A stretch of 64,000 nt of DNA from Armatimonadota bacterium (GTDB lineage: Bacteria; Sysuimicrobiota; Sysuimicrobiia; Sysuimicrobiales; Sysuimicrobiaceae): the NCBI GenBank assembly GCA_031460175.1, contig JAVKGW010000005.1:1-64000 (forward strand). Direction: 5' to 3'. The notes beneath the pieces were generated by a model. The model saw only the letters and a list, made by a program, of their open reading frames with translations. It was not told the origin of the DNA and searched no databases. Of this stretch, positions 35,579 through 42,689 are shown one piece after another. The translations under genes were made by a program, and so were the position numbers. Within the stretch, counting starts at the first letter, position 1; each line of letters opens with the position of its first letter.

Positions 35579-36355
35579 CTACCTTCCCTGGAAGACAGGC
35601 TTGCGCTTCTCCAGAAACGCCCGCACGCCCTCCTCCCGGTCCTCCGTGCCGAACACCAGGGCGGACAACCGCCGCTCGTACTCCAGTCCCACCTCCACCG
35701 TGGTGTCCATGGACCGCAGGATCGCCTCCTTTGCGAGCCGTACCGCCACGGGGGCCTTCGAGGCGATCTCGCGGGCCAGGGCGAGGGCCTCCTCCAGGTA
35801 GCGTTCCACGGGAGCCACCCGGTTCACCAGGCCCCATGCGTGGGCCTCCTGCGCGGTGATGTGCCGGCCCGTGAGGATCATCTCCATGGCCCGGTGCTTG
35901 CCCACCACGCGCGGCAGCCGCTGGGTGCCTCCCGCTCCCGGGATGATGCCGATGTTCACCTCCGGCTGCCCGAACCGGGCGGTCTCCGAGGCCACGATGA
36001 GATCGCACAGCATGGCGAGCTCGCACCCGCCCCCCAGACAGTACCCGCTCACCGCGGCCACCAGGGGCTTGGTAAACCGCCGGATCCGTTCCCAGGCCAC
36101 GGGACGGTGACCGCCGAGCATCTTCAGGGCCGTCATGCCCTGGAATTCCTGGATGTCCGCACCCGCGGCGAAGGCCCGGTCGTTCCCCGTGATCACCACC
36201 ACCCGGATCTCCGGATCCGCCTCGAAGTCGTCCAGGGCCCGAACCAGCTCATCGAGCAGCTGGGTCCTCAGGGCGTTCAACTTGTCGGGGCGGTTCAACC
36301 GGATCAGCCCCACATGGGCTTCCGGGATCTCCACCAGGATGTCCTCGTACGGCAT
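35579..36355 (-). CDS. enoyl-CoA hydratase
   Basis: This 258-residue crotonase has both catalytic glutamates of true hydratases: LGGGCELAMLCD and QPEVNIGIIPGAGGTQRLPR. It shows AFAAGADIQEF at the oxyanion hole. The ATG at 36355 follows GAAGAGGAGGTGGAC. It forms an operon with the 3-hydroxyacyl-CoA dehydrogenase (6 bp gap) for beta-oxidation. Confidence 0.91.
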   Translation of the reverse strand: MPYEDILVEIPEAHVGLIRLNRPDKLNALRTQLLDELVRALDDFEADPEIRVVVITGNDRAFAAGADIQEFQGMTALKMLGGHRPVAWERIRRFTKPLVAAVSGYCLGGGCELAMLCDLIVASETARFGQPEVNIGIIPGAGGTQRLPRVVGKHRAMEMILTGRHITAQEAHAWGLVNRVAPVERYLEEALALAREIASKAPVAVRLAKEAILRSMDTTVEVGLEYERRLSALVFGTEDREEGVRAFLEKRKPVFQGR

Positions 36356-36442
36356 GTCCACCTCCTCTTCCGGGATGTCCACTCCAACCTTACGACATCC
36401 ATGGCCGCGGTCGCCCGGAGGCGTCCTCACCAAAAATCTGCT

Positions 36443-37069
36443 TCATCTGGAGGGGCGAACGGCCTTTCGCGCCTCCTCCACCGCCCGCCGGATTTCCCGG
36501 GCCGCGTGCTCCGGATCCTCGGAGCGCAGGATCGCCCCCCGGACCGCCACACCCCATGTCCCCGCCTCCACCACCTCCCGAACCCGGCCCGCTCCGATCC
36601 CGCCGATGGCGAGCACGGGAATCCCGCCGGCGGCCCGCACGATCGCCCTAAGTCCCTCCCGCCCCAGGGGCAAACCACCGGGCTTGGAGTCCGTGGGATA
36701 GACGGGCCCCGCGATGAGGTAATCGGGGTTTTCCCGGGCCGCGCGAACCGCGGCCTCGGGCGAGTGCACGGACCGCCCCCACAGGGGCCAGTTCCCCTGC
36801 GGGGGCGGGCTCGCTTCGGGGAGGTGCAGCCCGAGACCAAGACGGCGTGCGAGGTGCGGACGGTCGTTGAGGAGGACGACGGCCCTCTCCTCCACCGCAT
36901 CCAGGATCCGGTGCACCAGGCGTTCCAGCGCCTCATCCGGGAGGTCCTTCTCCCGTACCTGAACCCCTTCCACCCCGCCCCGCACCGCCGCCCGGATCAC
37001 GCTCACCAGGCGCTCCTCCCCCACCAGGTGCCGGTCCGTGACGAGGAGCAAGCGGGGGATGGGCTTCAC
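36443..37069 (-). CDS. thiE: thiamine-phosphate synthase / TenI family
   Basis: This 208-residue TIM-barrel protein has [36 protein letters not shown], the [10 protein letters not shown] loop and [10 protein letters not shown]. These are ThiE family blocks; the ThiE loop for pyrophosphate is only partly preserved, so a TenI-type aminopyrimidine/thiazole tautomerase is possible. The GTG start overlaps the thiG stop (GTGA). Confidence 0.82.
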   Translation of the reverse strand: MKPIPRLLLVTDRHLVGEERLVSVIRAAVRGGVEGVQVREKDLPDEALERLVHRILDAVEERAVVLLNDRPHLARRLGLGLHLPEASPPPQGNWPLWGRSVHSPEAAVRAARENPDYLIAGPVYPTDSKPGGLPLGREGLRAIVRAAGGIPVLAIGGIGAGRVREVVEAGTWGVAVRGAILRSEDPEHAAREIRRAVEEARKAVRPSR

Positions 37070-38076
37070 GGGCCTTGCCCGGTGCGGCGCTGGGGTTCCA
37101 GGATGCGGCCCGTCAGGGGGCTGGTGGGCTCCGCCAGGAGCTTGACGGGCATGCGGCCCGCGAGGTAGGCCTCCCGGCCCGCGATGGCCGCGTGCCGGAT
37201 GGCCCGGGCCATGCGCACGGGGTCCCGGGCCCGGGCCACCGCGGAGTTCAGCAGCACCCCGTCGCATCCCATCTCGAAGGCCACGGCCACGTCTGAGGCG
37301 GTGCCCACGCCCGCGTCCACGATCACGGGGATCCGTACGGATTGCCGGATGAGGAGGATGTTGTGGGGGTTGCGGATGCCGAGCCCGCTTCCGATGGGAG
37401 CCGCGAGCGGCATCACCGCCGCGCACCCGATGTCCTCCAGCTTCCGGGCGGTGACCGGGTCGTCGTTGGTGTACGGGAGCACCTTGAACCCCTCCCGCAC
37501 CAGGATGCGGGCCGCCTCCAGCAGCCCCTCCACATCCGGCAGCAGGGTCTCCTCGTCCGCGATCACCTCCAGCTTGATGAGGTCTGTCCCCAGGGCTTCC
37601 CGCGCCAGCTGCGCGGTGAGCACCGCCTCCCGGGCCGTGTAGCAACCCGCGGTGTTGGGGAGGATGTGGTAGCCCTCCTCCTTGAGGATCCGGTACAGGT
37701 TCTCGGGCCCCTCCCCGAACCCCACCCGCCGGAGGGCCACCGTCACCATCTCCGTCCCCGTGGCCCGCAGGGCGTCCAGCATCACCTGGAGATTGGGGTA
37801 GCGGGCGGTGCCCAGGATCAGGCGGGAGCGCAGGCGGATCCCCGCAAGCTCCCAGTGGTCGTCCTCCGAGCCGCCCGCCACGGGCCGCACGATCTCCACC
37901 GCATCCCCCGGACGCAGGACGTACGTGGCCCACTGCGTCCGGGGGATCACCTGCTCGTTCACCGCAATGGCGATCCCCTCGGGATCCACCCGCAGTTCCC
38001 GGAGAAGACCCAGCAACCCGTCCTCCGGGAGGGGCCGGCGCTCCCCGTTTACCACGATCCAGCCCCGCTCGCTCAC
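37066..38076 (-). CDS. thiG: fused ThiS-ThiG (sulfur carrier / thiazole synthase)
   Basis: Residues 1-69 form a ubiquitin-like ThiS domain ([16 protein letters not shown] to [10 protein letters not shown]), and residues 77-336 form thiazole synthase ThiG with [26 protein letters not shown] (Schiff-base lysine) and [20 protein letters not shown]. ThiS needs a free C-terminal Gly-Gly to carry sulfur; here GG is followed at once by [10 protein letters not shown]. Such fusions are known as bifunctional proteins. Processing or an internal start must free the tail, or sulfur is delivered differently. Confidence 0.88.
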   Translation of the reverse strand: MSERGWIVVNGERRPLPEDGLLGLLRELRVDPEGIAIAVNEQVIPRTQWATYVLRPGDAVEIVRPVAGGSEDDHWELAGIRLRSRLILGTARYPNLQVMLDALRATGTEMVTVALRRVGFGEGPENLYRILKEEGYHILPNTAGCYTAREAVLTAQLAREALGTDLIKLEVIADEETLLPDVEGLLEAARILVREGFKVLPYTNDDPVTARKLEDIGCAAVMPLAAPIGSGLGIRNPHNILLIRQSVRIPVIVDAGVGTASDVAVAFEMGCDGVLLNSAVARARDPVRMARAIRHAAIAGREAYLAGRMPVKLLAEPTSPLTGRILEPQRRTGQGP

Positions 38077-38114
38077 CCTCTCGCCTCCTCGCCCTCAGCT
38101 TAACACACCCATGG

Positions 38115-38143
38115 TTTCTGGGCGTCTGGCGCGTCTGTACAAT
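38115..38143 (+). promoter_or_regulatory. candidate promoter of the MEMO-family gene
   Basis: TTTCTG (38115-38120) and TACAAT (38138-38143) are separated by 17 bp. A GGAGGGAGA ribosome site and the GTG start at 38164 follow. Confidence 0.5.
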
Positions 38144-38163
38144 GGGGCACCGGAGGGAGATCC

Positions 38164-39360
38164 GTGCCGCTCCCGAAGCTGAGACCCCTGGAGTTCTTCC
38201 CCGTACGCCTCCACGGCCGGGAGATGATCGGGGTGCGCGATCCGGAAGGGATCGTGGAGGACACCCTGCTCCTCCCGCCCGCGGTGGCCCTGGTGGCGTC
38301 GTTGCTGGACGGCGACCGGGACGTGGTGGACGTCCAGACGGAGTACGCGCGCCGGTCCGGGGGGGAGATCCTGTTCCGCACGGATCTGGAGCGGATCGTG
38401 GCGGAGCTGGACCGAGCGGGCCTATTGCTCACGGAGTCCTTCGAGGCCCGGAAGCGGGAACAACGGGAGGCCTACCGCCGGTCGGAGGTGCGGGCTGCGT
38501 ACCTCGCGGGCCGCTCGTATCCCGCGGACCCCCAGGCCCTGCGGGCGTTGCTGCGTCGGCACCTGGACGCGGTGGATTCCGCGGAACTGGACGGGCTCCG
38601 GCCGAGGGGCGTGGTGGCCCCGCACATCGACTTCGCCCGGGGCGGGTGGTGCTACGGATGGGCGTACGCGGCCCTCCGCCGAAGCTCCGCCCGCACCTTC
38701 CTCCTGCTCGGAGTGGCCCACGCGGGGCCTCCCGTGCCGTTCGTGCTCACGGAGAAGCCGTTCCAGACGCCGCTTGGAACCGTCCCCGTGGACACCGACC
38801 TCGCGCGTGCGCTGCGGGCTCAGGCCGGGGACCTCACGGAGCACGAGGTCGTGCACCGAAACGAACACTCCCTGGAGTTCCAGGTGCTCTTCCTCCAAGC
38901 GGCCCTGGAGGATCGGCCGTTCGTCATCGTTCCCATCCTCTGCTCCGGGTTCGAGCGGTGGTGCGGCTCCGGCTCTCCCCGGGAGGTTCCGGAGATCGAG
39001 CGGGTCGTGCAGGCCCTGCGGGGCCTGGTCCGCCCCCGGGAGGACGTGGCCGTGGTGGTGGGGGTGGACCTGAGCCACGTGGGGCCCCGGTTCGGCGATC
39101 CCGACCCTCCAGATGCCCGCCTCGCCTCCCGCACCGCCCTGCGGGACCACGCGGTCCTCGGGGCCGTGGTACGGGGAGATCCGGAGGGATTCTGGCGGGA
39201 GGGGATGGCGGACGGGAACCGCCAGCGGATCGATGCCCTCTCCGCGGTGTACACCGCCCTGCGGGTGCTGGAGCCCGTGCGCGGAAAACTCCTGAGGTAC
39301 GGGCAGGCCCCGGACCCCGCGGGCGGCATCGTCTCCTTCGCGAGTCTAGCCCTCATGTAG
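38164..39360 (+). CDS. MEMO-family protein with N-terminal extension
   Basis: This 398-residue protein has the MEMO (AmmeMemoRadiSam system B) core from about residue 115: AYLAGRSYPADP, VVAPHIDFARGGW, LLLGVAHAG, NEHSLEFQVLFLQ and VVVGVDLSHVGPRFG. The histidines are those that bind metal in dioxygenase relatives. About 110 residues precede the core (DPEGIVEDTLLLPPAVALVA, a DUF-like region). The AMMECR1 and radical SAM partners are not adjacent. The GTG start follows GGAGGGAGATCC. The 3' end overlaps lutC by 15 bp in convergent orientation. Confidence 0.85.
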   Translation: MPLPKLRPLEFFPVRLHGREMIGVRDPEGIVEDTLLLPPAVALVASLLDGDRDVVDVQTEYARRSGGEILFRTDLERIVAELDRAGLLLTESFEARKREQREAYRRSEVRAAYLAGRSYPADPQALRALLRRHLDAVDSAELDGLRPRGVVAPHIDFARGGWCYGWAYAALRRSSARTFLLLGVAHAGPPVPFVLTEKPFQTPLGTVPVDTDLARALRAQAGDLTEHEVVHRNEHSLEFQVLFLQAALEDRPFVIVPILCSGFERWCGSGSPREVPEIERVVQALRGLVRPREDVAVVVGVDLSHVGPRFGDPDPPDARLASRTALRDHAVLGAVVRGDPEGFWREGMADGNRQRIDALSAVYTALRVLEPVRGKLLRYGQAPDPAGGIVSFASLALM

Positions 39361-40038
39361 GAGGCCGCCGTCCGGCGGGAAAGCGGTCCGGCGCTCCGCC
39401 GGTCCGACCAGCACCACGTGCACCACCCCGGGGCCGTGCACCCCGGGCGTAAGGGTCTGCTCGATGTCCGCGGTGCGGCTGGGCCCGGTGATGAAGGTCA
39501 GGGCAGCGGGCAGATCGCACGGTGCCAAGCGCTCAAAGAGGGCATCCAGGTCGGCCACGATGCGGTCTTCGGGGAGCAAGGCGATGTGTACGGGCGGAAG
39601 GAGGGAGAGAAGGCGGTCCTGCGCCGGGCCCACGAGGAGCACGAGGCTTCCGGTCTCCGCGATTCCCCAGTCGGCGCCCGTGAGGCCCGCATCCGCTTCG
39701 CGGGCCACCTCCACCCCTCCCACCTCAAACCCCGCTGCGCATAGGGGTCCGACGAGCCTCCACACGCCCTCCGCCACCCCTACCTGCCTTGCGCCTTCGG
39801 CCCGCAGGATCTCCGATACGGTCCGTACGAGCTCGCCCTCACAGCTCCGGTGAACCCGTACGCCAAGTCTTGCTGCCTCCTGTACGAACCGCCCCACGAG
39901 GTCTTTCTGAAGATCCGCCCGGTACGGCGCGGCCTCGGGCACGGGGCCTTCGGGCGGGAGGGGAAGGGCCTGGACCCCGCGCAGGGCCCTCCGGATGCGG
40001 CTCAGGATCTCCGACCGGGCGTCCGCCATCTCCTCCAT
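39346..40038 (-). CDS. lutC: LUD-domain protein LutC
   Basis: This 230-residue LUD-domain protein has WGIAETGSLVLLVGPAQDRLLSLLP and the C-terminal TGPSRTADIEQTLTPGVHGP motif typical of LutC. It works with LutA and LutB in L-lactate oxidation. It overlaps lutB by 37 bp; a second ATG at 40029 is an alternative start. Confidence 0.88.
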   Translation of the reverse strand: MEEMADARSEILSRIRRALRGVQALPLPPEGPVPEAAPYRADLQKDLVGRFVQEAARLGVRVHRSCEGELVRTVSEILRAEGARQVGVAEGVWRLVGPLCAAGFEVGGVEVAREADAGLTGADWGIAETGSLVLLVGPAQDRLLSLLPPVHIALLPEDRIVADLDALFERLAPCDLPAALTFITGPSRTADIEQTLTPGVHGPGVVHVVLVGPAERRTAFPPDGGLLHEG

Positions 40039-41420
40039 CGCTCCCGGAAGGTCTGCGGGGCAAGGCGCGGGAAGTCGCGCATCCGCGTCCAGGCCCAAAG
40101 CGGGCCCGGGAGGGCTCGGATGGGCCGATCTCCCCACACCAGCTGCTGCGCGATCCGCGCAAGCCGGCCGCTGAACCGGTACCGCGCGGGAGAGCGCAAA
40201 ATCCAGCCCAACAGCCGCATGCCCAGGCGCTCCACCGGTCGCGCACCGCCCGAGGCGGCCGCCTGCGCCCGCAGGTGCACCAGCATCCGGGGGATGTCAA
40301 TCCGCACCGGGCACACCTCCCGGCATGCCCCGCACAGGGTCGAGGCGTAGGGGAGCTCCGTGGCCCGTCCAAGCCCCAGGAGCTTTGGCGTGAGCACGGC
40401 GCCGATGGGCCCTCCGTACACCCAGCCGTAGGTGTGTCCCCCCACCCGCTCGTACACGGGGCAGGCGTTGAGACACGCCCCGCACCGCAGGCACTGCAGG
40501 GCCTCCCGCAGGTCCGGATCCGCGAGGATGGCGGTACGGCGGTTGTCCACCAGCACCAGGTGGAACTCCTCCGGACCGCCCCGGTCTCCGGGCCGCCGTG
40601 GGCCGGTAAGCACGGAGACGTAGCTGCTGAGCTTCTGGCCCGTGGCGCTGCGCACCAGCACCGGCAGGAACACCGCGAGGTCCCGCAGGCGCGGGATCAC
40701 CTTCTCGACGCCCGCCATCGCGATGTGCACCCGGGGAAGGGAGGTCACCAGGCGCGCGTTCCCCTCGTTCTCCACCAGCACCACGCTCCCCGTCTCGGCC
40801 ACGAGGAAGTTGGCGCCCGTAATCCCGACGTCTGCGGTGAGGAAGGCCTGGCGCAGGTGGACCCGGGCGGCCCGGGTGAGGACCTCCACGGGCGCGTCCG
40901 GCGGCGTCCCCAGGTGCCGGCTGAACAGGGCCGCCACCTCCTCCCGCCGCTTGTGGATGATGGGCGCGATGAGGTGGGAGGGCCGGTCCCCGTCCAGCTG
41001 CACCACGAACTCTCCCAGATCCGTCTCCACCACCCGGATCCCGGCCCGCAGCAAGGCCCGGTTGAGCCCGATCTCCTCCGTGAGCATGGACTTGCTCTTG
41101 ACCGCGGTGCGGGCGCCCGCCCTCCGGCAGATCTCCACCACCACCCGGCAGGCCTCCTCCGCGTCCCGGGCCCAGTGCACCATCCCGCCCCGCTCCCGCA
41201 CCTTCGCCTCCAACCGCTCCAGGTAGTGGTCCAGGTGGAGGAGGGCGTGCGCCTTGATCCGCTTGGCCCAGTCCCGGAGGGCGTCGAAGTGCGGCAGCTC
41301 CGCGGTGGCCCGGGTCCACTTCTCCCGGAGGTCCTCCGTGGCCCGGCGCAGGGCCTCCCGGAGCCGCGGATCCTGCAGGGCCCGCACGCTCTGCTCGGAG
41401 AACCGGATGGGGGAGCTCAC
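40002..41420 (-). CDS. lutB: iron-sulfur protein LutB
   Basis: This 472-residue protein has an N-terminal LUD domain (LVAETGSVVLVENEGNARL) and two [4Fe-4S] motifs at the C-terminus, CLRCGACLNACPVY and CGACREVCPV. This is the LutB arrangement of the lactate utilisation complex. The GTG start overlaps the lutA stop (GTGA). Confidence 0.92.
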   Translation of the reverse strand: MSSPIRFSEQSVRALQDPRLREALRRATEDLREKWTRATAELPHFDALRDWAKRIKAHALLHLDHYLERLEAKVRERGGMVHWARDAEEACRVVVEICRRAGARTAVKSKSMLTEEIGLNRALLRAGIRVVETDLGEFVVQLDGDRPSHLIAPIIHKRREEVAALFSRHLGTPPDAPVEVLTRAARVHLRQAFLTADVGITGANFLVAETGSVVLVENEGNARLVTSLPRVHIAMAGVEKVIPRLRDLAVFLPVLVRSATGQKLSSYVSVLTGPRRPGDRGGPEEFHLVLVDNRRTAILADPDLREALQCLRCGACLNACPVYERVGGHTYGWVYGGPIGAVLTPKLLGLGRATELPYASTLCGACREVCPVRIDIPRMLVHLRAQAAASGGARPVERLGMRLLGWILRSPARYRFSGRLARIAQQLVWGDRPIRALPGPLWAWTRMRDFPRLAPQTFRERWRRWRTPGRRS

Positions 41421-42169
41421 GGCTCCCTCGCGTTCAGGAGCTCCGCGAGGTGCAGGGTGCGGATGGGGCTCTTGCGTCGCTGCAGGACGCCCCGGAGATG
41501 CATGAGGCACCCCACGTCCGTGCTGACCACCGCCTGTGCCCCCGTGGCCTCCAGGTCCGCCAGCTTGTCCAGGAGGATCGCTTCGGATAGCGCCCCGAAC
41601 TTCACGGAGAAGACCCCGCCGAACCCGCAGCAGGCTCCCGGCTCCCGGAGGGGCACGAACTCCAACCCCTCCACGTTCCGGACGAGCTGCTCCGCACACG
41701 CCGCCGCCCCGAGCCCCCGCAGCAGGTGACAGGAGGGATGGTAGGTCACGCGGCCCCGCAGCCGCGCTCCGAGCCGGGTCACGCCGAGCACCCGCACCAG
41801 GAACTCGCTGAGCTCATAGGTGCGGCGGGCCACCTGTCGTGCCTGCCCTTCCAGGGCCGTCCCCCGCAAGAGTTGCGGGTAGAACTCCCGGACCACCGCC
41901 ACGCAGCTTCCGCTCGGAGCCACCACGGCCTCGTAGGGCGCGAAGATCTCCACGAACCGCCGGGCGAGCGCCGCGGCCTCTTCCCGGAACCCGTCGTTGA
42001 GGAGCACCTGCCCGCAGCAGGTCTGGGCCTCCGGGAACGCCACCTCCACCCCCACCCGCTCCAGGACCGCCACCGTGGCTTCCCCCACCTCCGGGAAGAA
42101 CTGGTCCACCAGGCACGTCACGAACAGCGCCACCCGGGCGGGGTTTTCCACTTGCCAGGTCTGACCCAT
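41417..42169 (-). CDS. lutA: CCG-domain iron-sulfur oxidoreductase LutA
   Basis: This 250-residue protein has two cysteine-rich CCG domains: VTCLVDQFFP with QTCCGQ, and YHPSCHLLRG with GACCGFGG. It is the LutA/GlcF-type electron transfer subunit. The gene order lutA-lutB-lutC and overlaps indicate one operon for lactate oxidation. The gene starts 77 bp downstream of the tmRNA gene on the same strand. Confidence 0.92.
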   Translation of the reverse strand: MGQTWQVENPARVALFVTCLVDQFFPEVGEATVAVLERVGVEVAFPEAQTCCGQVLLNDGFREEAAALARRFVEIFAPYEAVVAPSGSCVAVVREFYPQLLRGTALEGQARQVARRTYELSEFLVRVLGVTRLGARLRGRVTYHPSCHLLRGLGAAACAEQLVRNVEGLEFVPLREPGACCGFGGVFSVKFGALSEAILLDKLADLEATGAQAVVSTDVGCLMHLRGVLQRRKSPIRTLHLAELLNAREP

Positions 42170-42246
42170 CGGATCCTGCCCAAGTCGGAGCGTATCCGAA
42201 GTCCGTCCCGTTTCCTCCGGGGGAGGACCGGAAAGTACCCCGGAAG

Positions 42247-42600
42247 TGGTGGAGGCGGCGGGAATCGAACCCGCGTCCGAGGTGAGTGAGGGCAGAGCGT
42301 CTACGAGCGTAGCCTGCGTTTTCCTCTCGCACCCGGAGGCTCCCGCAGGCGGGATCCCCCGGGCACCAGCCCCACCGGTCTTAGTCACGCCACCGGGGGC
42401 GGAGCGGCGCGACGCAGCCGACTCATGACGCCCCGTCCCGGCCCGTCGGCCCTGCCGGGGGGACGGCCGCGGGGATTAGGCCGCGGCGGCGAGAGCAGGT
42501 TGCGTGACGCGTATTGCGTCTTCCAGGTTTTTTTACGAGGACCCTGGGACCTCGGCTCGCAGCCCTGCTTCTTCCCACCCCGTCGAGCCCATTCGCCCCC
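42247..42600 (-). ncRNA. ssrA: transfer-messenger RNA (tmRNA)
   Basis: The 3' end on the minus strand is GGTTCGATTCCCGCC then GCCTCCACCA with the CCA encoded, and the 5' end GGGGGCG pairs with CGCCTCC through a G3.U pair, the alanine identity element of tmRNA. The tag frame reads approximately KNLEDAIRVTQPALAAAA and stops at TAA, ending in the ALAAAA degradation signal. Length is 354 nt. Its partner smpB lies 2.9 kb away. The exact resume codon is uncertain by one residue because of a run of seven A. Confidence 0.93.
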
Positions 42601-42646
42601 AGGGAGGGAAACCGCGGCAGGACCTTCTGCGCTTCCCTCAGGTGTC

Positions 42647-42652
42647 ATTGTA
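42647..42652 (-). promoter_or_regulatory. candidate -10 box of the tmRNA gene
   Basis: Minus-strand TACAAT lies about 47 bp upstream of the mature 5' end of tmRNA, with a weak TTCGCC 17 bp further upstream. This would give a 5' leader of about 40 nt removed by RNase P. Confidence 0.4.
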
Positions 42653-42689
42653 CCATGGGGAGAGCGCGCGGCGAACCCGCGATCCAGGG

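Noticed and set aside
42425-42680. Apparent reading frames over the tmRNA
   Set aside because: The region folds as tmRNA with acceptor pairing and a tag frame; the protein frames have no recognisable content.
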